Below are positions 15,593-24,964 of a stretch of DNA of 37,633 bases, piece after piece. The number at the start of each line of letters is the position of its first letter. Positions within the stretch are counted from its first letter, which is position 1. The stretch covers positions 1 to 37,633 of the forward strand of contig NZ_BOQN01000134.1 in assembly GCF_018332695.1 (NCBI RefSeq), read 5' to 3'. The DNA is from Paractinoplanes toevensis. GTDB taxonomy: Bacteria > Actinomycetota > Actinomycetes > Mycobacteriales > Micromonosporaceae. The position numbers were made by a program, and so were the translations under genes. Under the pieces are notes generated by a model. The model saw only the letters and a list, made by a program, of their open reading frames with translations, had not been told where the DNA came from and made no database searches.

Positions 15593-17728
15593 TTGCGTAC
15601 AACGCGAATAGCGAGACGCCTAGCCGCGCTGGTTGCGGTAGCAATCGGCGCGTTGGTCATTCCGGGCACGCCAGCGCAGGCCATCATCGGCGGACGCACC
15701 GTGCAGGCGGACTCCGAGTACCCGGCTGTCGGCCGGCTACTGGTGCCCTACGCTGGCGGAAAGGAGCTGTGCACTGCCATTCTGATCCGCACCGATGTCG
15801 CCCTGACAGCGAAGCATTGCTTCACCGCCCGCGGCTACGACTCGAAAAACGGCCCGATCACCCTGCGTTTCGGCAGCCGGATGGCGTCGAGCGGCGGGCA
15901 GGTCAGGGAGGCAACGAGTTTCGTTCTCGGGGACGGTTTCGATCTCGCGTTGATTCAGTTCCCGTCGGTCACCGGCATCCGCCCTCTCCCGCTGGTGACC
16001 AAGGCCGAGTCAGCGCTGTACAAGAACGGCACAGTCGCACTGATCGTGGGTTGGGGTGGAACAGCGAGCGGCGAGGTGGCCAAGCAGCTCCAGGAAGGCG
16101 CCCTCAAGATTGAGGATCAGGTGTATAGCCTGCCTCAGACGATCAAGGGCTATAACTACCTGATGAAGGCCTCGCCATACAGCGGGAAGATCGCCGGCGG
16201 CGACAGCGGAGGCCCCCTGATCAACGAGCACGTCGATAATGGCGCTGTTCTACAGACCGTGGTCGGCGTTCTCTCGCAGGGCTCCAAGGGCGACGCGGCG
16301 GCGTACACCAAGGTCGGGTCCACCCGGCCCTGGATCATGGACTACCTCAACCGGACCCCGGTGATCGTGCCCGAGCCGGCGCAGTCCGTGCCGACCCCGG
16401 TTCCCGTGCCGGCGAACAAGGCACCTTCGGCATCGTTCACCGCGACCCGGCTGACCGGCGCCGGCAACATGGTCATGCTGGACGGCACGGTCTCCAAGGA
16501 CCCGGACGGCACCATCCGTTCCTGGCAATGGCTGGTCGACGGCGCTGCAGTCCAGACCGGTTCACGGGTCACGGTCGCACTCGGTGCCGGCGTCTCTAAG
16601 TCGGTTACCTTGCGTGTGACCGACGACAAGGGTGCGGCAGCGGCAGTGACCCGGACAATATTGACGCCCAACCGCGCCCCCGTGATCAGCGCGACCGTGC
16701 CAGCGGATGGTGCGTTTTCCGCCTCCACCACGCCAACGCTGTCGGTCACGGCTTCCGATCCGGACACCGATGCCCTCCAGCTGTCTTACCGCGTGACCGG
16801 CCCGTCGGTGGATGTCTCCTCCGGCTGGGTCTCCGGCAGTTGGACGGTGCCGACACAGCGGCTCGACCCAGGCACTACATATGAGCTGACCGCGACCGTC
16901 AAGGACGCCGGCGGCCTGACCGCGACGCGCAAGTCCACCTTCACCGTGGCGATGTTGCCCACCGCCGCCGACGTGGTCGCCACCTCGACCGGTGCCGGCT
17001 ACTGGCAGGTCGACACATACGGCAACGTCTTCGCATTCGGTGACGCGCCGTCGCTCGGCACCCTGCCCAGCGTCGGCGTCAAGGTCAACAACGTCATCGG
17101 TATGGCTCGCACCCCGAGCAGCCGGGGATACTGGCTGGTAGGTAGCGACGGCGGGGTGTTCTCGTTCGGTGACGCGCCATTCTTCGGGTCAATGGGCGGC
17201 AAGCCGCTCAACGCCCCGGTCGTTGGCATGGCGCCTACCCGCACCGGCAAGGGCTACTGGCTGGCCGCAGCGGACGGTGGCGTATTCGCGTTCGGTGACG
17301 CCGGCTTCTACGGCTCCATGGGCGGCAAACACCTCAATGGCCCGGTCACGGCCATCGCCCCGACCGTGACCGGTAACGGCTACTGGCTCAGCGCCCGCGA
17401 CGGCGGCATCTTCTCGTTCGGCGACGCGCAGTTCTTCGGGTCGATGGGCGGCAAACAGCTCAACGCGCCCGTTGTCGACATGGACACCACCCCGGACGGC
17501 CGCGGGTATTGGATGACGGCCGAGGACGGCGGTGTCTTCGCATTCGGCAACGCCCGGTTCTACGGTTCGATGGCGGGTCAACACCTCAACGGTCACGTCA
17601 CCGGAATGGCGGCGACTGCGGACGGCGGCGGCTACTGGCTGAACGCCTGCGACGGCGGGATCTTCAGCTTCGGCAATGCCACCTTCCGCGGATCGCATCC
17701 AACATTCCAGTGCCGGGGCATCGGCTGA
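15593..17728 (+). CDS. Secreted trypsin-like serine protease with PKD and propeller-type repeats
   Basis: 711 residues. The TTG start has AAGGGG six bases upstream and yields a clean signal peptide (residues 1-30, ending AQA) directly followed by IIGG, the classic mature N-terminus of S1 proteases; no propeptide is seen. The triad is visible: His75 in LTAKHC, Asp117 in DLALIQF and Ser205 in GGDSGGP. A Pro-rich linker leads to a PKD-like domain (about 285-360), a second beta domain, and then five or six copies of a YW...DGGVFSFGDA.F.GSMGG repeat (about 470-705), a beta-propeller-like module common in secreted actinobacterial proteins. The enzyme is extracellular, and the repeats probably bind substrate or cell wall. 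ATG 15560 is an alternative start. It stands alone. Confidence 0.88.
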   Translation: MRTTRIARRLAALVAVAIGALVIPGTPAQAIIGGRTVQADSEYPAVGRLLVPYAGGKELCTAILIRTDVALTAKHCFTARGYDSKNGPITLRFGSRMASSGGQVREATSFVLGDGFDLALIQFPSVTGIRPLPLVTKAESALYKNGTVALIVGWGGTASGEVAKQLQEGALKIEDQVYSLPQTIKGYNYLMKASPYSGKIAGGDSGGPLINEHVDNGAVLQTVVGVLSQGSKGDAAAYTKVGSTRPWIMDYLNRTPVIVPEPAQSVPTPVPVPANKAPSASFTATRLTGAGNMVMLDGTVSKDPDGTIRSWQWLVDGAAVQTGSRVTVALGAGVSKSVTLRVTDDKGAAAAVTRTILTPNRAPVISATVPADGAFSASTTPTLSVTASDPDTDALQLSYRVTGPSVDVSSGWVSGSWTVPTQRLDPGTTYELTATVKDAGGLTATRKSTFTVAMLPTAADVVATSTGAGYWQVDTYGNVFAFGDAPSLGTLPSVGVKVNNVIGMARTPSSRGYWLVGSDGGVFSFGDAPFFGSMGGKPLNAPVVGMAPTRTGKGYWLAAADGGVFAFGDAGFYGSMGGKHLNGPVTAIAPTVTGNGYWLSARDGGIFSFGDAQFFGSMGGKQLNAPVVDMDTTPDGRGYWMTAEDGGVFAFGNARFYGSMAGQHLNGHVTGMAATADGGGYWLNACDGGIFSFGNATFRGSHPTFQCRGIG

Positions 17729-17742
17729 ATTCGCTAAGACGA

Positions 17743-17778
17743 GCTCGCGGTCCGGGGACCACGTGCCGGGCCGCGAGC
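17743..17778 (+). terminator. Hairpin after the protease gene
   Basis: GCTCGCGGTCCGG pairs with CCGGGCCGCGAGC (one G-T) around a 10-base loop, 14 bases past the protease stop. No T tract. It probably marks transcript end. Confidence 0.5.
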
Positions 17779-19374
17779 CCTCATCCACGCATACCAAGAC
17801 AACAGCCACTCCCGGTCGCTTCCCTGGCAGCGTCGGCCGGAGGCGTCACGGCTGCTCGACACGATCAAACACTGCACCGGCGAGGTCGACGCGGTGGTGA
17901 TCGGTGAGCCACAGCGAGCTTTCTACGGCAGCCAGTTCGATCTAGTCTTTCCTCTCTTCGTGCACTACGGCGTCGGCCTATGGGTGCCGGAGGTTGGCGG
18001 GGCGATCGATCCCGGCTCCGACGCCCACCATCTCGTCATGGCGATGTACGGCGGCATGAGCAAACGCGAACGCAATCGCATCAAGGTCCGCGTGCGGTCG
18101 GCGATGAGAGCACAGACCGAGCTCGAAGGTCGATACCTCGGCGGTCGGCCGCCGTACGGTATCGGCTTGCGGACGCCGGTCCGCACCCGAATCCCGCAAA
18201 GGCCGCCGACGGCCGGCGGCTGCATCGACTCGAACCGGATCCGGTCACGGCGCCCGTAGTGCAGCGAATCTTCGCCGAGTACGTCGCCGGCCGCGGGATG
18301 ACGTCGATCGCCCGTGGGCTGACCCAAAACGGTATTGCCTGCCCGTCGGCCTACGACCGGGCCCGCAACCCCCACCGGCAAACTCGGATCTGGGAGACCA
18401 CGGCGATCCGCGCGATCTTGCAGTATCCGCAATACACCGGCCGTCAGGTGTGGAACCGCGTACGCACCGATGAGGTCCTCATCGATATCGACGACGTAGC
18501 CCTGGGACACGAGAACCGGCGGTGCTGGAACGACCCGAGCCAGTGGGTGTGGTCTCGTTCCGAGTCCGACACGTCACTGATCAGTCCCGACCGCTACGCA
18601 CGCGCCCAGGAGACGGTCAAGCGGCGCGGCACCTGAGGCGACACCGGAAGAGCCCCGCGTCGCAGTGGCCGTCCCTACCTTTCTGCGGCCTCATCACCTG
18701 TGGTGTCTGCGGCCGCAAGATGGTTGGTACACCGAACCACGATCGGCTCTACTACTGGTGTACCGCGAGCCGCGACTTCGCCCGCCAGCACCGGATAAGC
18801 CATCCGCGCGCGCTGTACCTGCGCGAAGACTCGATCGTTACCCTGATCGACCAGTCAACTCGGCGCCGAGTTGACCGGCGACCACCTGACCGAGAATCTT
18901 CGCCGAGCCGCCAACGCCCAGTATCAAGCCGCGCTCGCCTCTCAGCTGTCGGCCAGCGAGGTCGAGGAGTTGCAGCAGACGATCAACGACGCCGAACGCA
19001 GGACCGGCCGCTACCGGGCAGCGCTCGACGCAGGAGCCGATCCCGCCCTGATCGCCGGCTGGATAGCCGACACCACCGCGATGAAGAACAACGCCCAGAC
19101 CCGACTGCGCCTCGACCAATCACCACCACAGCGGCTGCCCACCGCACAACTGCAGACCATCGCCAGCGAAATCGAGGACCTGCTCCACCAGCTCCAACAC
19201 GCCGATTCGCACGACAAGGCCGATCTCTACAGCCGGATCGGTCTTCACATGACTTACCAGGCCGCGCCGAAGACGTTGACAACCCAGGTCACCCACAGCG
19301 AACTGTCTTCGATCTGTGTCCGCGGCATGAGCCTCGCGACACCGACAATTCCGTCAAGAACGGGAGGTTCTTGA
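17770..19374 (+). pseudogene. Decayed large serine recombinase
   Basis: Fragments of an actinobacterial recombinase lie in successive frames. First comes HAYQDNSHSRSLPWQRRPEA, then DAVVIGEPQRAFYGSQFDLV, LWVPEVGG and GGMSKRERNRIKVRVRSAM (end of the resolvase domain). After a frameshift near 18160 come ADAGPHPNPAKAADGRR and NPHRQTRIWETTAIRAILQY, which is the recombinase domain. Next is CGLITCGVCGRKM of the zinc ribbon, and after another shift a helical C-terminus (SEVEELQQTINDAERRTGRY) ending at 19374. The N-terminal 50-60 residues carrying the catalytic serine are missing. At least three frame changes make it non-functional. Nothing is seen from 19375 to 19581. Confidence 0.85.
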
Positions 19375-19581
19375 AGTCATGGGGTCAACCCTCAACGCCT
19401 GAGCCAACCGCTCGGCGCGTCGAGGCGGCTTGCTCACTTCAGTTCGAGGTTGTCCTGGTCAGGCTCGGCGATGGTGCAGGTCAAGTAACCGTGCCTGGCC
19501 GATTCTCCCTGCCCAGAATCGGACAGGGTCGTCTCGCGCAAGGCCGCTGAGGAGAGTTCATCGACAAACCTGCTGGCCACG

Positions 19582-20307
19582 CTATCGAGCTTCCGTCGAA
19601 GCCGGGTCGAGGAAGAAGAGGCACTGCTCACTGTTGAATTCGACAACCTTCGCGACGAACCGGAACTTGTCGCCTTTGCGTACGGTGCCGGGGATCTTCG
19701 TACCGGTCAGTTTCAGGTCGAGGATATCGACGTTCTCGTACTTGAAGGCCGGGCCAACTTTGGTGTTCGCCCCGTTGTCGCCTGGGCCAAGGAGCAGGTC
19801 GTATCGGGTGTCGTAGCCGCCGTGGTGCGCCACGTTCACGATCGAGCCGTCAAACGCTACGGTCCGGCCTGCGAACTTGGTCGCGAAGTCCGCGTTCGCG
19901 TCGTCGCAGGAGTCTGCCTTCAGCAGCGTCGCGAACTCGGGATTGTTCTCTGCCGTGATCACGTCGGTACTGGCCGACTCAGTCGCTGTCGGAGTCGGCG
20001 TGGCGGAAGTACTCCCGGCCGCGACAGCTGTCGTCCCGGCCGAATCGCTCTGCTTTTCGTCTCCGTCGCCGAATGCGACGCCGACGCCGACGATACCGGC
20101 CAAGACCACGAGTGCGGCGGCCGCCGCTGCGACCAGAGTCCAAGGCAACGGCTTCTTCCTGCGACGGAAGTTCAGGGTGGAGCGAAGCGTGCCCTGGGCC
20201 TGATCGACGAGTTCCCAGCCGTCCTTCTGCATCTTCGAGATCACCAGGCCGTCGGTGCCGCGAACTGTCCGCACGGTCTTGAATTCATACTTGATCTCGC
20301 CAGCCAC
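19582..20307 (-). CDS. DUF4839 domain-containing membrane protein
   Basis: 241 residues. The N-terminus (AGEIKYEFKTVRTVRGTDGL) is a short domain seen ahead of membrane proteins of this kind. A TM helix follows at about residues 56-80, then a Thr/Ser/Ala-rich linker and a C-terminal domain: ENNPEFATLL, FATKFAGRTVAFDGSI, and later TRKGDKFRFVAKVVEFN-type strands. The pattern fits DUF4839, which is usually anchored and faces outside the cytoplasm. The start is taken at the GTG of VAGEIK with GGGGTGGG upstream; GTG 20316 is the alternative. Function unknown. Confidence 0.75.
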   Translation of the reverse strand: MAGEIKYEFKTVRTVRGTDGLVISKMQKDGWELVDQAQGTLRSTLNFRRRKKPLPWTLVAAAAAALVVLAGIVGVGVAFGDGDEKQSDSAGTTAVAAGSTSATPTPTATESASTDVITAENNPEFATLLKADSCDDANADFATKFAGRTVAFDGSIVNVAHHGGYDTRYDLLLGPGDNGANTKVGPAFKYENVDILDLKLTGTKIPGTVRKGDKFRFVAKVVEFNSEQCLFFLDPASTEAR

Positions 20308-20452
20308 GTGGCCCACCCCAACTGATTGCTCATACCCAACGGCCGTCCGAGCATAGGGGTCTCACCAGGACTTCGGCAGCACCGAAAGGTCGACCTGAAT
20401 GGGTGAGTCCTCAGGTTCTCCGCAGGACCGCTGCTACCGTGTCCCCGGTCGA

Positions 20453-21997
20453 TTACCAGTCGTCCACGGCGTTTAGTCGGACGACTCCGTCGCGTGCGCC
20501 GACCGCCAGGGTGGCACCGTCTGGCGCGTATTCGAGTGAGGTAACCGGGCCGTACCGGCCGTCGATGGTGTGAACCGGTATACCGTTGCTAGCGTCGAAG
20601 ATCTTTATCCGGCCGTGGCCGTCATCCACGGCGATGCTGTTCCTGATCAGTGGATTGAACGCGGTAACGGCGGAGCGGGCGTCGCTGCGCAGGAAGCGCA
20701 CCGGACGCCCGTTGCTGGCATCCCAAATGCCCGGCGGCGCACCCGCCGCGGCGACGGCAAGGGTATTTCGTGTCAGCGGATCGAACCGGACTGAGGTGAC
20801 CTCTCCCGGTATCTGTGTACCGACGCTGATACGGGCGCCATCGCTGCTGTTCCAGACTTCCAGAGCGCCGTCGCCGCCGGCCGCCAAGTGACCCTCGTTC
20901 TGGTAGTCGAACGCTACGGCGGTGATATCGGGCAGTCCGGTGTGCAGTTCGCGGACTAGCTGGCCAGTGTCCGTCTGCAGGATCCGGATCGTTCCGCCTT
21001 CGCCGACGGTTGCGACGATTCCCCGCCGCTGTGGATCGAACGCGAAAATCATCCTAGGTCCGGCGGCCCGACCCGTGATGCTGAGCAAGGGCTTACCGGT
21101 CGTGGTATCCCAAAGCCGTAGCAGGCCGTTCGTGCCGGCGGTCGCTAGGATGTTGCGGCTCAGCGGATCGAACTGCACGTCAGTGATTTGTTCATCGCCA
21201 GTGATGAGGGTGTGAAGCCGCACCACGGTACGAGTGTCCCAGACCTCGACGGCACCACCAGCGCCGGTGACCGCGAAGTCTCCGGTCGCGAATCTGCCGA
21301 ACCGACTGAAGGCCACAAGCGTCACCGCAGCCGGTCTGGCGACATGAACCTGTCTGGTGGTGACAACGGCGCGGTCGTGAACCGTCAGCACTCGGGGTCG
21401 CGGAGCGACCATGCCCACCAACACCAGAGCCACCGCCGCCATCGTCAGCAGTCCGGGTCGCCGTACCCTCCGCAACAGCTCGGCGCCGGTACGTGCCGGA
21501 TGCCGGATGCCGGACCGGTCGCCACGAGCAGAGCCGGCCTCGTCTCGGTCTTCACCGGATCCCAGGGCCGTTGCCTGTCCACCGAGGTTCACGTCACTGC
21601 CAGAGCCGGTGTGTTTTTGCTGCTGCCCTGCGATGCCGGCGTCTTCAAGCTCGACCGATTCAACCGATTCAACCGATTCAACCGACTCGGGGTAATGGGG
21701 CGCCGGCGGCGGCATGCTTCGAGCGTTGCGGGATGCTGCAGCACGGGCCCGCTCCCAGCGCTCGGTCCACTCAGCCGGATCACCGCCGCACGCTCGCACG
21801 TAGGCCTCGACCGTCTCCCACTGCGGCACATGGTCGCCACCCGCTGCCTCGGCCAATGCGGTACGGGAGCGGCCCGTTCGGCGAGCCATCTGCAGATACT
21901 TCGGAGATCCGGCTGCGGTACGCAGGGCACGCAACTGCATCGCGAAGGCGGCGGCGGGCCCCGACGCCGGATCAAGTGGACGCTCCGCACGAGACAT
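20453..21997 (-). CDS. HTH-TM-WD40 repeat protein
   Basis: 514 residues. Residues 15-75 form an HTH-like domain (FAMQLRALRTAAGSPKYLQM; RSRTALAEAAGGDHVPQWET). Residues 104-117 are an SVESVESVESVE run, and residues 182-199 are a TM helix. From about 230 to the end there are WD40-type repeats (DPLSRNILATAGTNGLLRLW; GNNSIAV-type turns; PDGATLAVGARDGVVRLNAV) building a beta-propeller. The layout puts a DNA-binding-like domain inside and the propeller outside the cell membrane. Homologues are widespread in actinomycetes without known function. ATG 21997 is preferred; it precedes the HTH and has a weak GGGTC upstream. Confidence 0.75.
   Translation of the reverse strand: MSRAERPLDPASGPAAAFAMQLRALRTAAGSPKYLQMARRTGRSRTALAEAAGGDHVPQWETVEAYVRACGGDPAEWTERWERARAAASRNARSMPPPAPHYPESVESVESVESVELEDAGIAGQQQKHTGSGSDVNLGGQATALGSGEDRDEAGSARGDRSGIRHPARTGAELLRRVRRPGLLTMAAVALVLVGMVAPRPRVLTVHDRAVVTTRQVHVARPAAVTLVAFSRFGRFATGDFAVTGAGGAVEVWDTRTVVRLHTLITGDEQITDVQFDPLSRNILATAGTNGLLRLWDTTTGKPLLSITGRAAGPRMIFAFDPQRRGIVATVGEGGTIRILQTDTGQLVRELHTGLPDITAVAFDYQNEGHLAAGGDGALEVWNSSDGARISVGTQIPGEVTSVRFDPLTRNTLAVAAAGAPPGIWDASNGRPVRFLRSDARSAVTAFNPLIRNSIAVDDGHGRIKIFDASNGIPVHTIDGRYGPVTSLEYAPDGATLAVGARDGVVRLNAVDDW
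21655..21687. repeat. Four 9-base repeats inside the WD40 gene
   Basis: CCGATTCAA occurs in tandem (three exact starts, then CCGACT). It encodes the SVESVE run in the cytoplasmic linker. A multiple of three, it can change copy number without a frameshift. Confidence 0.7.
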
Positions 21998-22157
21998 GTG
22001 ACCCAGAGTGCCGATAGTCCGTCGACTCATGCAATAGACCGTCGCCGCAGGCGACGTCCACGCAACGGCATACAACCGGATGGGTACCGGCCGCTCGGTC
22101 GGCACCGGCAGGGCTGTCAGCGCCTACCGGTTACCCACCTTTCCGAGGAGGATCCTC

Positions 22158-22683
22158 ATGACCACTCCCGTCCGCCGCCTGCTCACCATCGCGACGCTCA
22201 CCATCGCGACGGCGAGCGCCGCGATGGTGACTCAGCCTGGGGCTGCGGAAGCCGGCACCCCCCGGCGTCCAGGCCAAGTACGGCAGCAGCACCCTTGATC
22301 TCAAGCACGGCTGGTCGACTGCTCGTTCCTGCGTCGTCACCCGGGCGCAGACCACCTGCTACGCCAGCAACGCCGAGGCGGACGCCGCGATCGGTGCGGC
22401 GCCGGTGGCGAGCCTCGCCATCCCGGCCTGCGCCTCTGGTTGGTTGTGCCTGTGGGAGGACGCCAACGGCGGCGGCCGGCGCCTGATCTTCCAGAGCGAG
22501 GGCTGGCAGAGCCTGGTGCCGTACGGCTTCGAAAGGAAGACCTCGTCGTGGCGCAACAATCAGCCCTGTAGCGACGCGGCCATCCTCGGCGATGGGGCCG
22601 GTGGTGTTCTGAACCTTGGCGACTGCGCGTACGGCGCGTCGATGGGCTCCTGGGACAACCGGGCCGTCGACGTCGGGGCCTGA
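22158..22683 (+). pseudogene. Secreted I36-type peptidase inhibitor gene, frameshifted
   Basis: The ATG at 22158 has GAGGAGGATCC upstream and starts a signal peptide (MTTPVRRLLTIATLTIATAS, then AAMVTQPGAAEA). After a run of six C (22258-22263) the annotated frame ends quickly, but the neighbouring frame goes on with GVQAKYGSSTLDLKHGWSTA and CASGWLCLWEDANGGGRRLI to the stop at 22683. The CLWEDANGGG motif with paired Cys resembles peptidase inhibitor family I36 (SMPI-like). Removing one C restores a single frame. It may be a true frameshift, a phase-variable tract or a sequencing error. An intact protein would be secreted and about 175 residues. Confidence 0.7.
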
Positions 22684-22742
22684 TTCCATCACGCCGGCTG
22701 CAGCATCATCTGTCCGCCCGGCTGCTGGAGCAGCCCTCAACC

Positions 22743-22782
22743 GGCGAGCCCTCTTCCCGCTGGGAGAGGGCTCGCCCCTTTT
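22743..22782 (+). terminator. Rho-independent terminator
   Basis: GGCGAGCCCTCT pairs perfectly with AGAGGGCTCGCC over 12 bases around a short loop whose CCC and GGG can pair too, followed by CC and TTTT. It is 59 bases past the inhibitor gene's stop at 22683 and is the clearest terminator in the window. Confidence 0.85.
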
Positions 22783-22906
22783 GACCCTCACCGACCGCTC
22801 GAGCCAGCCTTGCTGTGCGCCTCACCGCTGCTGCGGGGCGGCGGCGTCGCCGAGCAGGTGGCCGGCCGGTGAGCGACTTGGGGCTGCGGAGTGAAGGATG
22901 CGCTGA

Positions 22907-23410
22907 CAGTATGGTGAAATCAGCGCCGCCAACGACGCCGAAATCTTCCACGATGACCTTGCAGAACAGGCGGCGCTCGTCGTCGACGATGCCGAGCCGC
23001 CCGCCCTCGAGTTGGCCACGGTGTGTGAGCTCTATCGGCAGGTGCTGAGGACCCACCGTTTCGACGGCAGTTTCAACGACATCGCCACGCTGCTGCACGA
23101 CTGGTTCGTCGAGAACGGATTCCCGACGATCTTCTTTCTGCTGACCCACAGCAGATTCCGCAGAACGAGTTCCAGGCGCTCGCGGCGGCGGGCGTCTCGC
23201 CTACGGGTAATAAACACCTGAACGGTGGTCATCCCCCCACTAGCAGCAGACCATCGGCGGCTGGCGGATCACCGGCCTGGCCCCGGGCACGAAGACCCCG
23301 GTTGGCTGGACTTCCACCTACGACGTGCCGCGGCGGACTTTACCGCCTGGCTTCCTCTTTTGCCCGGTGCGGATGGTCGCGACCCGGGGCGGAGGCGGGT
23401 CTGTGTTTTG
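22907..23410 (+). pseudogene. Decayed gene of unknown family
   Basis: The frame opened by a TGA at 22904-22906 reads SAANDAEIFHDDLAEQAALV and ELATVCELYRQVLRTHRFDG with strongly GC-biased third positions, then loses sense near 23150 (FFLLTHSRF). The neighbouring frame continues with IPQNEFQALAAAGVSPTGNK and a later one with GWRITGLAPGTKTPVGW to a TGA near 23409. There is no start codon. It is a truncated gene with two frameshifts; no family recognised. Confidence 0.45.
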
Positions 23411-23459
23411 AGGTCCGTTGTTACACTTCGGCGGGCATCGATGAGCCGGGGGAGAGCCG

Positions 23460-23930
23460 ATGTCGAATGTCTCGGACGCTGGGGCGTTTCTGGATCCGGA
23501 CGCGTCTCGCGCCTACCTGCGGACGTGGCGTGAGGACGCCGACCGCAAGGCGGAACTTGCCGCTGCGATGGCCGCGCGGATCGAGCAGTTGCGCACGTCG
23601 GTCAAGGATGACAATGACTTGGCGCAGGTGACGGTCGACTCCGCTGGTGTGTTGGTGGATCTGGTGTTGACTGAGCGTATTCATCGGTTCGAGCCGGAGA
23701 TGGTGGCGCGGGCGGTGATGAGCGCGTTGCGTCAGGCCCGGGTAAGGGCGGCGGAGCAGGCGCAGGAGATCGCGGCCGAGGCGTTAGGGCCTGATTCGAT
23801 GTCGGCGCGGCTGATCGGTGAGCGGATGCAGCAGGCGTTGGAGGGCGAGGACCCCGCCGCCGACACCTCCGGCCCGAGCCCGGACAGGCACCAGGGGCAG
23901 GGCTGGCCCGGCCACACCTGGGGGCGGTGA
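23460..23930 (+). CDS. YbaB/EbfC-like protein of a type VII secretion locus
   Basis: 156 residues: helical N-terminus (DADRKAELAAAMAARIEQLR), then VTVDSAGVLVDLVLTERIHR and a C-terminal helix (EMVARAVMSALRQARVRAAE). This is the YbaB/EbfC fold (helix, strands with VTVDSxG, helix), here in the variant found beside EspC-like genes in actinobacterial ESX loci. Dimers may bind DNA or act as a chaperone-like partner. GGGGGAGAG precedes the ATG. First gene of a tight six-gene operon; seven bases separate it from the next. Confidence 0.75.
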   Translation: MSNVSDAGAFLDPDASRAYLRTWREDADRKAELAAAMAARIEQLRTSVKDDNDLAQVTVDSAGVLVDLVLTERIHRFEPEMVARAVMSALRQARVRAAEQAQEIAAEALGPDSMSARLIGERMQQALEGEDPAADTSGPSPDRHQGQGWPGHTWGR

Positions 23931-23936
23931 ACCGGC

Positions 23937-24254
23937 GTGGGTGACTTTTTCCATGTGGATCAGACGCAGTTGCATCGGCATGCGGCGAGGGTGCAGGCCG
24001 TGCGTGACCAGCTCGGCGCGATCAAGGGTGCCAGCCAGGCGATCACGCAGGACGACGCCGCATACGGGCTGTTATGTGGGTGGATTGCGGGGATCTTGGC
24101 GGGCCGTCACCGCGACGCCGAGGAGTTGTTCACGCTGGTCGACGAGAACCTGCAGGCGGCGGCCGACGCGATCACCGCGACCGCCAATGATTACGAGGCC
24201 GCCGACACTGCGGCGCACGGCCGGATCACGCAGGCGGGTGGAGGGCTGAGCTGA
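23937..24254 (+). CDS. EspC-like type VII secretion target protein
   Basis: 105 residues, all-helical: FHVDQTQLHRHAARVQAVRD, then LGAIKGASQAITQDDAAYGL, LCGWIAGILAG and LFTLVDENLQAAADAITATA. It matches the EspC (DUF2580) group of WXG100-related proteins: about 100 residues, a hairpin of two helices, and a central G/W turn. These are secreted by ESX systems, often as heterodimers with the next protein. GTG start; its last base is the first base of the next ATG (TGATG junction), indicating coupled translation. Confidence 0.8.
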   Translation: MGDFFHVDQTQLHRHAARVQAVRDQLGAIKGASQAITQDDAAYGLLCGWIAGILAGRHRDAEELFTLVDENLQAAADAITATANDYEAADTAAHGRITQAGGGLS

Positions 24255-24958
24255 TGGTGTCCAACACGTCCCTGGTCGCTTCCTCCACCACGACCCGTAC
24301 CGGGTACACCGGTATCAGCCTGGCCGACGGCGCCCAAGGCCTCTACCAGTCGGTTAAGGGCGGCAGCTGGGTCGACACTCTGCTGGCCGGGGGAGCCTTG
24401 GTCGGTGACGCGGCGGCCACGGTCCTCGACCCGTTCAGCGCGTTGTTGTCCAGTGGGCTGGGTTGGGCGATGGAGCATTTCGAGCCGCTGCGCAGCATTC
24501 TCGACAAACTTGCCGGCATCCCCGACCTGGTCACCGCACATGCGCAGACCTGGGCCAATATGGCCGGCGCGTTGCAGACGATGGCGGAGGACTTGCAGTC
24601 GAACCTGGCCGCGGACCTGCCCGACTGGGGTGGCGCTGCTTCCGAGGCGTATCAGGGGCTGATGGCTCACAACGTCGATGGGCTCGGTGGCCTCGCCGGG
24701 CTGGCCGACATCATGTCCTCGGCCACCCAGGCGGCGGGCAACCTGGTGCAGTTCGTCCGGGACATCGTCCGTGACCTGATCTGCGACCTGGTCGCTCGGG
24801 TGATCGTCTGGTGCGCTGAGGCCATTTTCGTGGTCACGATCCCGGTGGTCGTTTCGCAGATCATCGCCGCGGTGGCCAAGTGGTGCGGTCGGATCTTCGG
24901 CTACACCGGCGCGTTGATCTCCAGCCTGGAGAATCTGACCACCCTGATGGAGGGGTGA
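24254..24958 (+). CDS. WXG/PPE-like type VII secretion protein
   Basis: 234 residues. A Gly-rich start is followed by long helices and a WGG turn at residues 125-127 (LPDWGGAASEAY), the WxG-type hinge between two helices. A hydrophobic C-terminal half (about 165-225, including CAEAIFVVTIPVVVSQIIAA) could insert in membranes or be buried. It likely pairs with the EspC-like protein encoded upstream. It lacks a nuclease domain: the toxic part appears to be the next ORF. In many related loci these two parts are fused, so here the delivery half is separate. Confidence 0.7.
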   Translation: MVSNTSLVASSTTTRTGYTGISLADGAQGLYQSVKGGSWVDTLLAGGALVGDAAATVLDPFSALLSSGLGWAMEHFEPLRSILDKLAGIPDLVTAHAQTWANMAGALQTMAEDLQSNLAADLPDWGGAASEAYQGLMAHNVDGLGGLAGLADIMSSATQAAGNLVQFVRDIVRDLICDLVARVIVWCAEAIFVVTIPVVVSQIIAAVAKWCGRIFGYTGALISSLENLTTLMEG

Positions 24959-24964
24959 GCAGCG

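Noticed and set aside
17189..17809. 206-residue minus-strand frame
   Set aside because: Antisense of the propeller repeats of the protease; regularity comes from the repeats.
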